Source of the DNA: Epulopiscium sp. Nele67-Bin005 | Lineage (GTDB): Bacteria > Bacillota > Clostridia > Lachnospirales > Cellulosilyticaceae | DNA length: 40,187 bases | Reading direction: 5' to 3' | Assembly: GCA_002007365.1 (NCBI GenBank) | Contig: LNZR01000074.1 | Span: 1-40,187, forward strand | Part shown: positions 32,693 through 40,187 of the stretch, piece after piece | How positions within the stretch are numbered: position 1 is the first letter of the stretch | Layout of the letters: every line of letters starts with the position of its first letter | The notes under the pieces: generated by a model | Seen by the model: only the letters and a program-made list of their open reading frames with translations | What the model was told of the DNA's origin: nothing | The model's database searches: none | Position numbers and translations under genes: made by a program

Positions 32693-33727
32693 ATGGCAAA
32701 TTTACAAGATATATCTAATATTACAGGAGTGTCAACAGCAACAATTTCAAGAATTTTAAATCAAGACCCAAGTTTTAATGTATTAGAAACAACTAGAACT
32801 AAAGTTTTAACTGTAGCAGAAGAAATTGGTTATACCAAACATCTTAAAACATCAAAAAAAGAGGATACACCAAAAAAATCAATACAAAAGGTTGTAACTA
32901 TTGGAATTATTCAAATGCATAGTTACCAAAAACTTGTTGAAGACCCTTATTATTATAGGATTGAATGTTGTATTGAGATGTTTAAAGAGAAGTATAATAT
33001 GAAAACTGTAAAAATTAAAAATAACCATGATAACACTTTTTCAGTAGAAGGAGATGTTAAGGTTGATGGAATTTTTGCGATTGGAATTTTTGGTGCGAAG
33101 CAAATTAGTAATATGGAAAAATTTAGTAAAAATATAGTTTTTCTTGACTCATCTCCAGATGAAGAAAAATATTATGGGATAGTTCCAAATTTTAGTTCTG
33201 GAGTGGAGCAGAGTATTCGTTATCTTCTAAAAAGAGGACATACAGATATTGGATTTATTGGTGAAAAATATACTCTTGGAGATAGAAAACACCGAATTTC
33301 AGAGCCTAGATGGATATTTTTTAGAAGTTTGATGATACCTATGGGACTATATAATGAGGATTTTATTATTGAAGCGCCAACCAATGTTTTAGAAGGATAC
33401 GAGGCTACAAAGGCTTTTTTGGATAATGCAAAACAAATTCCAAGTGCATTTTTTATAGCGTCAGATAGTATTGGGAATGGAATTATTCGTGCAATTATTG
33501 AGAAAGGTTTAAAAGTACCCGAGGATATAAGTTTGATAGCTTTTAATAATAGTGCGCTTTCACAATATGCGATGATACCTCTTACGGCTATTGATGTACA
33601 CGCTGAAAAGATGGCACTTACAGCATTTAAACATATGGTTGATTTATTAAATAATGATGCAGTTTTTGTAAGAACCGTTATTTCTTGCAATATTATCGAA
33701 AGGGATAGTGTTGCTAGATTAAAATAA
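32693..33727 (+). CDS. LacI/GalR-family transcriptional regulator
   Basis: 344 residues. The N-terminal helix-turn-helix is typical (ANLQDISNITGVSTATISRILN), followed by the hinge helix region around TRTKVLTVAEEIGYT. The periplasmic-binding-like effector domain has VDGIFAIG, GHTDIGFIGE, PSAFFIASDSIGNGI and the C-terminal LTAIDVHAEKMA. Such proteins usually repress sugar genes until a sugar binds. The location between the symporter-GH42 operon and the alpha-galactosidase, plus shared operator-like sites at both gal promoter regions, points to control of galactoside use. The first ATG matching the family N-terminus was taken although its Shine-Dalgarno is displaced by a hairpin. Confidence 0.93.
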   Translation: MANLQDISNITGVSTATISRILNQDPSFNVLETTRTKVLTVAEEIGYTKHLKTSKKEDTPKKSIQKVVTIGIIQMHSYQKLVEDPYYYRIECCIEMFKEKYNMKTVKIKNNHDNTFSVEGDVKVDGIFAIGIFGAKQISNMEKFSKNIVFLDSSPDEEKYYGIVPNFSSGVEQSIRYLLKRGHTDIGFIGEKYTLGDRKHRISEPRWIFFRSLMIPMGLYNEDFIIEAPTNVLEGYEATKAFLDNAKQIPSAFFIASDSIGNGIIRAIIEKGLKVPEDISLIAFNNSALSQYAMIPLTAIDVHAEKMALTAFKHMVDLLNNDAVFVRTVISCNIIERDSVARLK

Positions 33728-33737
33728 TTTAGTAAAA
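33727..33737. promoter_or_regulatory. operator-like site before the alpha-galactosidase gene
   Basis: ATTTAGTAAAA, one mismatch to TTTTAGTAAAA, overlaps the end of the regulator stop codon in the 38-bp gap before the GH36 gene. Confidence 0.35.
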
Positions 33738-33765
33738 TTTTATTGAGAGAAAAGGAGAATTTATT

Positions 33766-35844
33766 ATGATATATGTAAATGAAAGTAAACAACATTTTTC
33801 ACTTCAAACAGCGAATACATCTTATGTATTTTGTGTTGACGGAGAAGGGCTATTACGCCATTTATATTGGGGGAGCAAAATTGAAAATACTGAAGAATTA
33901 GAGTATGAAGTTTTGTGTGAAGTTTCTACAAATGACCCTGTTCATGAAATTACTCCAGAAGAATTTCCTGTTTATGGGGGACTTTTGTACAAACAACATT
34001 GTCTAAAAGCTAAATTTCAAAATGGAGATAGAGGAATTTTTTACCAATATGAAGGCTATACTCAGGAGCAAAATACACTTACTATTCACCTAAAAGATAA
34101 GTATCGAAATTTATTAATTGACCTTGAGTACAAATGTTTTGAGGAGTATGATTTATTAGAAAGAAAAGTTACAATTACAAACAATACCGATGAAACAATT
34201 ACGTTAGAACAGTTGCAAACAGGGCAATTCCACATCAAAAAAACAGGTCTTAAATTCTCAAATGTACATGGCCATTGGGGTGCTGAACAAAATAGATTTG
34301 AGCAAGAAGTTTCATACGGAAAAATTTTAATTGAGTGTAGACGTGGAATTTCAACGCACAATCACAATCCATATTTCATTTTACATGATAGTGCAAATGA
34401 AGATGCTGGCGATGTTTATTTTGGGGCATTAAGAATGAGTGGAAATTTTAGAGGAGTAATTGAGCAAACTCCTTATGGAGAAACTTTGGTACAATTAGGG
34501 TTAAATTCTCATGACTTTAATGCAATTTTGAAGCCAAGTGAAAAAATGGAGTCACCAAGTATTATTTGTGGATATAGTAATGGGTTTGCAGCTATGTCAC
34601 ACAATTTGCATAGTTATGCTCGTAAAACAATTATGAAACCAACAAGAAAAATGGTATTATACAATTCTTGGGAAGCTACAGAATTTAAAGTTACTTGCGA
34701 CCATCAAATTGAACTTGCTAAAAAAGCAGCTAAATTAGGAGCAGAACTTTTTGTACTTGATGATGGGTGGTTTGGTCAAAGAGATAGTATTGAAAATGGC
34801 TTAGGTGATTGGTATATCAACGAAGAGAAGTTTCCAAATGGTTTAAATCCTCTTATTGATGTAGTCAAAGAAAATGGTATGAAATTTGGAATTTGGATTG
34901 AGCCAGAGATGGTAAACCCTCTTTCGGATTTATACAAACAACACCCAGAATGGATTTATCATTTTGATAAAGTAATTAGTGATACGTCTAGGGGGCAATA
35001 TGTATTAAATATCACTCTGCCAGAAGTAAAAAGTTACATTTTAAATATGATAGAAGATTTGCTAACAAAACACGATATCGCATACATCAAATGGGACGCT
35101 AATAGACCTATTTCTCAGAGTTCAAGTGATAAGCAAATTTGGCATAATCATATTTTGGCCGTGTATGATATTGTTGCAAAAGCAAAAGAGAAATTTCCAG
35201 ATGTAATTTTTGAAGCATGTGCATCAGGTGGTGGACGTATTGATTATGGGGCGTTAACGTACTTTGATGATTTTTGGACTAGTGATAATACAGATGCATT
35301 TGACCGTCTAACAATCCAAGAAAGTTATTCGTATATTTATCCAATTAAAGCGATGCGTGCATGGGTAACAGATTGTCCAAACTTCTTATCAAAAAGATAT
35401 ATTCCATTACGTTTCCGTTTTCATAGTGCAATGATGGGAACTCTTGGAATTGGGAGCAATATCCTAAAGATTTCTGAGGAAGAAGAAACAATTTACAAAG
35501 ATATGATTGCGCAATATAAAGAGATTGCTCACATCGTTCAAGAAGGTGATTTCTACAGATTAAAGCCGATTTCACAAAATAAATATTATGCATATCAATA
35601 CGTTTTTGAAAATGAAAGTTTATTATACGTTTTCTTACCTCAAACTTTAATTGGGCATAACAAAGCTAGAATTTTATTAAAAGGTCTTAGCCCAAAAACT
35701 ACTTATAAAGTATCGTATCAAGATGTTGTGATAGAAAAATCAGGAGAGTATTTGATGAATTTTGGAATTCAAATTTTACTTTCAGGTGATTATGCTAGTG
35801 AGATTGTAAAAATTAACGCTGTATACAGTATAGAAAATAATTAA
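33766..35844 (+). CDS. alpha-galactosidase, glycoside hydrolase family 36
   Basis: 692 residues, no signal peptide. An N-terminal beta-sandwich is followed by the catalytic barrel: LFVLDDGWFGQRD (~328-340), the nucleophile D444 in YIKWDANRPIS, CASGGGRIDYG, and the acid/base D507 in FWTSDNTD. A C-terminal beta domain completes normal family length. It hydrolyses terminal alpha-1,6-galactose from melibiose, raffinose and related sugars inside the cell. An AAAGGAG Shine-Dalgarno lies 8 nt before the ATG. It follows the regulator by 38 bp, so the two are probably co-transcribed, and is closed by a strong terminator. Confidence 0.95.
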   Translation: MIYVNESKQHFSLQTANTSYVFCVDGEGLLRHLYWGSKIENTEELEYEVLCEVSTNDPVHEITPEEFPVYGGLLYKQHCLKAKFQNGDRGIFYQYEGYTQEQNTLTIHLKDKYRNLLIDLEYKCFEEYDLLERKVTITNNTDETITLEQLQTGQFHIKKTGLKFSNVHGHWGAEQNRFEQEVSYGKILIECRRGISTHNHNPYFILHDSANEDAGDVYFGALRMSGNFRGVIEQTPYGETLVQLGLNSHDFNAILKPSEKMESPSIICGYSNGFAAMSHNLHSYARKTIMKPTRKMVLYNSWEATEFKVTCDHQIELAKKAAKLGAELFVLDDGWFGQRDSIENGLGDWYINEEKFPNGLNPLIDVVKENGMKFGIWIEPEMVNPLSDLYKQHPEWIYHFDKVISDTSRGQYVLNITLPEVKSYILNMIEDLLTKHDIAYIKWDANRPISQSSSDKQIWHNHILAVYDIVAKAKEKFPDVIFEACASGGGRIDYGALTYFDDFWTSDNTDAFDRLTIQESYSYIYPIKAMRAWVTDCPNFLSKRYIPLRFRFHSAMMGTLGIGSNILKISEEEETIYKDMIAQYKEIAHIVQEGDFYRLKPISQNKYYAYQYVFENESLLYVFLPQTLIGHNKARILLKGLSPKTTYKVSYQDVVIEKSGEYLMNFGIQILLSGDYASEIVKINAVYSIENN

Positions 35845-35913
35845 TTAATATATTATGTTTGCAGACAGAAGAATTTTATTGTTATCATAATAATTCGTTA
35901 TTTAGTAGTGAAT

Positions 35914-35951
35914 AAAAAAAGCTAGCTCTAATGTAGGGGCTAGCTTTTTTT
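35914..35951. terminator. bidirectional terminator between alpha-galactosidase and galM
   Basis: Seven A, then GCTAGC with its mate GCTAGC, then seven T; stem of about 13 bp including the A/T arms. It works in both directions for the convergent GH36 and galM genes. Confidence 0.9.
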
Positions 35952-35954
35952 GAT

Positions 35955-36986
35955 TTAAAATTCAAATTTATAATTTGTGAAATAATTGTAAGGTTTATCT
36001 GGAGTTAAAATACTTCTCTCTTTATTACATTCATTATAACCTATGGGTAAATTTTGTGCCTCAAAACAAATTCCATCTCTATCTTCAAATTTCTTATCAC
36101 AGTCTAATATAAAACCTGTAGAAAAATTTGCACTATAAATAACTACAGCATCATAATTAGTGGTCATTGTCATTTTTCGATTGTTATTTGGATTACTAAA
36201 AACTAAATCGCAATTAGGATTTAAAATCCAAGGGTGGTCATATCCTTTTTGAGCTGAGAATTCAGTAAGGGTAGTAATGTGTTCACCAATAGATTTTGTT
36301 TTCAAAAAGTTAAACGTTGGTATATTACTTATATTTATTAAATGCCCAGTAGGAATATTTTCATTATCAAGTTCTGCAATAATATGAGAGTCGATTTTTA
36401 AATTATGGTTTAAAATATTTGTTTTTACATCGCCAGATAAATTAAAATAGCTGTGGTTTGTTAAATTTAATAAAGTTGTTTTATCAGTAGTCCCAAAATA
36501 TTCTATTTTTAAATTGTTATCATTATCTAGCCAATAGATAACTGTAATGTCAACATTAGCTGGATAACCCTCCTCACCATCTTGGCTAAAATATGTTAAT
36601 TCAATTCCTGTACGAGTTTCTTCCTTTATAATGGTGTAATTCCATATTTTTGAGTTGAAACCATTTTCTCCTCCATGCAAACTATGAGAACCATTGTTGA
36701 GTTTAAAATTATATTCTACTCCATCAATTTCAACTTTTCCCTTATAAATTCTCCCAGCAGTACGCCCAATAATTGCACCCATAGCAGCATTATCATTTAA
36801 GTAATTGTTATAATCTTTGTATGCAAGAACAACATTTTCTAATTTGTTGTCATCAGTTGGGAGTAAAATTTTGGTGATTATTCCCCCAAGAGTTAAAACA
36901 CTAATTGACATTTGATTATCATTTGTAATTGTAATTTCTGTGATTTCGTGTGATAAAAGTGAGATAGTTTTTGTGTTAGTGAGCAT
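35955..36986 (-). CDS. galM: aldose 1-epimerase (mutarotase)
   Basis: 343 residues. It converts beta-D-galactose released by the glycosidases to the alpha anomer used by galactokinase. Family signatures: GAIIGRTAGRI, SLHGGENGF with a catalytic His, LTNHSYFNLSG with the second His, KGYDHPWIL, and the catalytic Glu in CFEAQNLPIG. It diverges from galK across a 237-bp region; a TATAAT -10 lies at 37042-37037. A GAAAGGAAA Shine-Dalgarno precedes the ATG. Confidence 0.93.
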   Translation of the reverse strand: MLTNTKTISLLSHEITEITITNDNQMSISVLTLGGIITKILLPTDDNKLENVVLAYKDYNNYLNDNAAMGAIIGRTAGRIYKGKVEIDGVEYNFKLNNGSHSLHGGENGFNSKIWNYTIIKEETRTGIELTYFSQDGEEGYPANVDITVIYWLDNDNNLKIEYFGTTDKTTLLNLTNHSYFNLSGDVKTNILNHNLKIDSHIIAELDNENIPTGHLINISNIPTFNFLKTKSIGEHITTLTEFSAQKGYDHPWILNPNCDLVFSNPNNNRKMTMTTNYDAVVIYSANFSTGFILDCDKKFEDRDGICFEAQNLPIGYNECNKERSILTPDKPYNYFTNYKFEF

Positions 36987-37036
36987 AATAATTTCCTTTC
37001 TATTAAAAAATATATTGAAGTAGCGTTTATATTTTT

Positions 37037-37042
37037 ATTATA
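37037..37042 (-). promoter_or_regulatory. -10 element of galM
   Basis: TATAAT on the minus strand about 50 nt before the galM ATG. The -35 is poor (TTTCAA-like), and the first TTTTAGTAAAA site lies just beyond it, so expression may depend on the regulator. Confidence 0.5.
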
Positions 37043-37069
37043 TCATACATTAATATTGTTTGAAAACTG

Positions 37070-37103
37070 TTTTAGTAAAAATTTATTATAAATTTTAGTA
37101 AAA
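37070..37103. promoter_or_regulatory. paired TTTTAGTAAAA operator-like sites between galM and galK
   Basis: Two exact copies (37070-37080 and 37093-37103), centres 23 bp apart. The second ends 3 nt before the galK -35, the same distance as in the symporter promoter. Confidence 0.6.
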
Positions 37104-37106
37104 ATC

Positions 37107-37134
37107 TTGACTTTTTTTACCAATGGTGTATAAT
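37107..37134 (+). promoter_or_regulatory. promoter of galKET
   Basis: TTGACT (37107-37112), a 16-nt spacer and TATAAT (37129-37134). The leader to the galK ATG is about 80 nt. Confidence 0.85.
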
Positions 37135-37223
37135 GATATTAACAGCAATAATTATAGTTAGAATACTTGAAAAACCTTAATTTTGCAACTATAATTTCTA
37201 TTAGAAATAAGGAGGATTACACT

Positions 37224-38381
37224 ATGGAAATGAAAAATTGTTTTGAAAAAATCTTTAACCATGCGCCACAAATGAGCTTTTTTTCACCAGGAAGAATTAA
37301 TTTAATTGGTGAACACATTGATTATAATGGGGGTCTTGTATTTCCTTGTGCCATAACAATTGGAACATATGCACTAATAAGTAAGCGAGATGATAGTAAA
37401 GTATATGCATATTCAATGAATTTTGAAGAACTTGGAACTATAGAATTCGATTTGTCAAACTTAGACTATGATAAACATCATAATTGGTGTAACTATATTA
37501 AAGGGGTGGCTAAGTTTTTACATGAGGAAAACAATAGTATAAATACAGGTTTTAACGTAGTTATAAATGGGAATATTCCAAATGGTTCTGGGCTTTCATC
37601 TTCGGCATCTTTAGAGTTGTTATGCATTGAGATTTTTAAAGCTTTAAATAACTTAGAAATTTCTTCGGTTGATGCTGCAAAGTTAGGAAAAAAGGTTGAA
37701 AATCAATACATTGGGGTAAATAGTGGAATTATGGATCAGTTTGCAATTTCCTTAGGAAAAAAGGATAATGCCTTATTATTAAATTGTGAAACATTAGATT
37801 TTGAGTATTTTCCATTATCTTTACCACAGCATAAAATTGTAATTATGAATACGAATAAACGCCGTGAACTTGCAGACTCAAAATATAATGAACGCCGTGC
37901 AGAATGCGAGAGTGCATTAGAAAAATTGCAAACTAAACTAGAGGTTAAAAATTTATGTGAGGTAAAACTTACAGATTTAGAGGCGCATAAAGAGTTATTA
38001 ACTGATATTGAATTTATAAGAGCAAGACATGTTATTTCAGAAAATGTTCGTGTTAAAGATGCGTCGGAATGCTTTAGTAACAATGATTTGGAGCAGTTTG
38101 GGAAATTACTTAATGCCTCTCATAAATCATTATGTGAAGATTACGAAGTTACAGGGATTGAACTTGATACTTTGGTAAATTCTGCTCAACAAGAAGAGGG
38201 AGTAATTGGTGCAAGAATGACAGGAGCAGGGTTTGGAGGTTGCAGTTTAGCTATAGTACAAAATGAAAGTGTTGATAGATTTATTGAAAACGTAAGTAAA
38301 AAATATTTAGATATTATTGGATATGAAGCTTCTTTTCATATTGCAGAAGTTGGCGATGGGCCAAAACAAATAGAGCTTTAG
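37224..38381 (+). CDS. galK: galactokinase
   Basis: 385 residues from the ATG at 37224, chosen because AAGGAGG lies 8 nt upstream; the frame extends further upstream but without initiation signals. GHMP-kinase motifs are complete: FFSPGRINLIGEHIDYNGG (galactokinase signature), PNGSGLSSSASLEL (ATP loop), GIMDQFAIS with the catalytic Asp, and RMTGAGFGGC near the C-terminus. It phosphorylates alpha-D-galactose at C1 with ATP, the first Leloir step. First gene of galK-galE-galT. Confidence 0.96.
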   Translation: MEMKNCFEKIFNHAPQMSFFSPGRINLIGEHIDYNGGLVFPCAITIGTYALISKRDDSKVYAYSMNFEELGTIEFDLSNLDYDKHHNWCNYIKGVAKFLHEENNSINTGFNVVINGNIPNGSGLSSSASLELLCIEIFKALNNLEISSVDAAKLGKKVENQYIGVNSGIMDQFAISLGKKDNALLLNCETLDFEYFPLSLPQHKIVIMNTNKRRELADSKYNERRAECESALEKLQTKLEVKNLCEVKLTDLEAHKELLTDIEFIRARHVISENVRVKDASECFSNNDLEQFGKLLNASHKSLCEDYEVTGIELDTLVNSAQQEEGVIGARMTGAGFGGCSLAIVQNESVDRFIENVSKKYLDIIGYEASFHIAEVGDGPKQIEL

Positions 38382-38392
38382 GAGGGTGAGTT

Positions 38393-39388
38393 ATGAAAAT
38401 TTTAGTTGTAGGTGGGGCTGGATATATCGGTTCTCATGCAGTAAGACAATTATTAAAAGAGAATTATGAAGTGGTTGTGGTTGATAGTTTGGAAACTGGA
38501 TTTAGAGAAGCTGTTGACCCTAGTGTAACTTTTTATGAAGTGGATATTAGAGATAAAGAAAAACTTTCTGCTGTTTTTGAGCAAGAAAAACTTGATGGGG
38601 TAATGCATTTTGCTGCAAATTCTTTGGTTGGTGAGTCTATGACAAACCCTTTAAAATACTACAGTAACAACGTTACAGGAGCAGAAATTTTACTAGGGAC
38701 TATGGTTGAATATGGAGTTAAAAATATTGTATTTTCATCAACTGCTGCAACATATGGAGATGTTAAAGTGATGCCAATTACAGAAGAAACTCCAACAAAT
38801 CCAACAAATACTTATGGAGAAACTAAACTTGCAATTGAGAAAATGTTGAAGTGGACTAGCGTTGCACATGAGTTAAATTATGTATGTTTGAGATATTTTA
38901 ATGTAGCTGGAGCTGATGAAGTTGGGGATATTGGGGAGTCACACAACCCAGAAACACACCTAACACCAATCATTTTACAAGTGCCTCTTAACCAAAGAGA
39001 ACACATTACAATTTATGGAAATGATTATGATACGCCTGATGGAACTTGTATTCGTGATTATATTCATATTTCAGATTTGATAAATGCGCATATTTTAGCG
39101 ATGAAATATTTAGTAAAAGGTGGAGAAAACAACCATTTTAATTTGGGGAGTAGTACTGGATATTCGGTTAATGAAATGATTGAGGCGGCTAGAGAAGTGA
39201 CAGGACACCCAATTCCTGCTGTTTATGGTACTCGTCGTGCAGGGGACCCAGCATCTCTTATTGCTTCATCTGACAAAGCTCGTGAAGTTTTGGGGTGGAC
39301 ACCACAAATTACAGATGTAAAAGATATTATTAAGAGTGCTTGGAAATGGCATCAATCACACCCACAGGGGTATCAAACTGAGAAATAA
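38393..39388 (+). CDS. galE: UDP-glucose 4-epimerase
   Basis: 331 residues. A short-chain dehydrogenase fold with the NAD-binding GGAGYIGSHAV at the N-terminus, the catalytic Ser/Thr region FSSTAATYGD, and TYGETKLAIEKML with the Tyr-x-x-x-Lys pair; RYFNVAGAD and the late NLGSSTGYSVNEMI are standard. It interconverts UDP-galactose and UDP-glucose, closing the Leloir cycle and supplying UDP-galactose for envelope sugars. It starts 11 nt after galK with an AGGAGGG Shine-Dalgarno. Confidence 0.96.
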   Translation: MKILVVGGAGYIGSHAVRQLLKENYEVVVVDSLETGFREAVDPSVTFYEVDIRDKEKLSAVFEQEKLDGVMHFAANSLVGESMTNPLKYYSNNVTGAEILLGTMVEYGVKNIVFSSTAATYGDVKVMPITEETPTNPTNTYGETKLAIEKMLKWTSVAHELNYVCLRYFNVAGADEVGDIGESHNPETHLTPIILQVPLNQREHITIYGNDYDTPDGTCIRDYIHISDLINAHILAMKYLVKGGENNHFNLGSSTGYSVNEMIEAAREVTGHPIPAVYGTRRAGDPASLIASSDKAREVLGWTPQITDVKDIIKSAWKWHQSHPQGYQTEK

Positions 39389-39412
39389 TTTTTTGTAGAA
39401 AGGGTTGAGAAT

Positions 39413-40187
39413 ATGATTAATTTAGTAAATAATCTATTGAATATTTGCGTGGAAAATAAACTTATTACTGATATCGACAAAATTTATATTAGAAATCGCA
39501 TTTTAGCACTGTATAAAATAAATGAATTCGAGAGGTTAAATTTAGAATTTGAAAACTTAAATCTATATGAAACTTTGGAGCAACTTTGTAATATCGCAAT
39601 TGAGAAACAGATTATTACAGATACAATTCAAGATAGAGATATCTTTAGTTCAACAATTATGAATGAATTCCTTGATAAACCGTCTATCATAAATGATAAG
39701 TTTTATGGATTATTAAATGAGAATTCTCCACAGACTGCCACAGAATGGTTTTATCATCAGAGTAAATGTTGCAACTACATAAAAGTTGATAGAATTGCAA
39801 AAAATAAAGAATATACAACTTATTCGCCTTATGGAGATTTGAAGGTAACTATAAATTTATCTAAACCTGAAAAAGACCCAAAACAAATTGCTCTTGAAAA
39901 GTTAGCGCCTCCAACGAGTTACCCTTCGTGCTTATTATGCGTTGAAAATGAGGGTTATCAAGGGACGGTGAAACTTCCTGACAGGGCAAATCATAGAGTT
40001 ATTAGAATGGAGTTAAATAATAAACCTTGGTGTATGCAGTATTCTCCATATTTGTATTATAATGAGCATTGTATTATTTTATCAGAAAGTCATGAGCCGA
40101 TGCAAATTACAAAAGAAACTTTTAGTACATTGTTGGATTTTGTAACGACGCTACCACATTATTTTGCTGGCTCAAACGCTGATTTAC
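39413..40187 (+). CDS. galT: UDP-glucose-hexose-1-phosphate uridylyltransferase, N-terminal part (cut by window edge)
   Basis: 258 codons are visible; the frame is open at the right edge. The start ATG follows GAAAGGGTTGAG, 24 nt after galE. The translation contains SPQTATEWFYHQSKCCNYI, YPSCLLCVENEGYQG, YYNEHCIILSESHEPM and FAGSNADL. All are typical of the Firmicutes-type (long, ~490-residue) GalT and not the shorter E. coli type. It swaps UMP between UDP-glucose and galactose-1-phosphate. The catalytic His motif lies beyond the window. Confidence 0.9.
   Translation, partial: MINLVNNLLNICVENKLITDIDKIYIRNRILALYKINEFERLNLEFENLNLYETLEQLCNIAIEKQIITDTIQDRDIFSSTIMNEFLDKPSIINDKFYGLLNENSPQTATEWFYHQSKCCNYIKVDRIAKNKEYTTYSPYGDLKVTINLSKPEKDPKQIALEKLAPPTSYPSCLLCVENEGYQGTVKLPDRANHRVIRMELNNKPWCMQYSPYLYYNEHCIILSESHEPMQITKETFSTLLDFVTTLPHYFAGSNADL

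Noticed and set aside
1-40187. CRISPR arrays, tRNA or rRNA genes, insertion sequences, prophage
   Set aside because: I looked for regular direct repeats with spacers, tRNA-like cloverleaf and CCA ends, transposase motifs and terminal repeats, and found none.

Overview
The window is AT-rich, densely packed DNA. It most likely comes from a low-GC Gram-positive anaerobe of the class Clostridia. The inference rests on three things: the syntenic block cysS - mrnC - (flippase) - rlmB - sigH, an NfnAB-type ferredoxin/NADP transhydrogenase pair, and Firmicutes-style Shine-Dalgarno sites, sigma-A promoters and U-tailed terminators. No species can be named from the sequence alone.

Layout. (1) 1-437: the 3' end of holA. 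(2) 643-2580 (-): a three-domain SGNH-hydrolase/citrate-lyase-ligase-like protein. Its promoter carries an 11-bp G:C homopolymer between -35 and -10. (3) 2863-13472 (-): an unusual module. Three different dynamin-like GTPases are followed by an orphan gene, a membrane-anchored coiled-coil protein and a small helical protein. After a terminator comes a second, paralogous membrane-anchored coiled-coil protein. (4) 13827-16785 (-): ppx and ppk1, polyphosphate breakdown and synthesis. (5) 16989-23454 (-): an amidohydrolase, then housekeeping genes in transcription order ispF, cysS, mrnC, SpoVB/MurJ-like flippase, rlmB, sigH. (6) 23852-26630 (-): the nfnA-nfnB pair and a hypothetical gene. (7) 26725-28665 (-): a UshA-like 5'-nucleotidase with an SLH-like segment but no signal peptide. 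(8) 28824-40187: a lactose/alpha-galactoside/galactose regulon. A cation symporter and GH42 beta-galactosidase (-) diverge from a LacI-type regulator and GH36 alpha-galactosidase (+). galM (-) diverges from galK-galE-galT (+), and galT runs off the right edge.

How it fits together. In the sugar region, lactose-like beta-galactosides and alpha-galactosides enter through the symporter and are split by the GH42 and GH36 enzymes. Galactose is then mutarotated (GalM) and processed by the Leloir pathway (GalK, GalT, GalE). Copies of TTTTAGTAAAA sit in the promoter regions of both divergent pairs, which makes the LacI-family protein a natural shared regulator.

The best candidate for an undescribed system is the dynamin module. 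Its two coiled-coil proteins share an N-terminal membrane anchor, a Gln-Thr spacing pattern built on 11- and 21-residue steps, and a conserved C-terminal block. I infer a membrane-remodelling or membrane-surveillance apparatus, but its function cannot be read from the sequence.

Other non-coding signals worth attention are a three-copy dispersed intergenic repeat, a hairpin that bridges the Shine-Dalgarno and start codon of cysS, and a structured lacI leader containing a three-codon minigene. I saw no CRISPR arrays, transposases, tRNA or rRNA genes.
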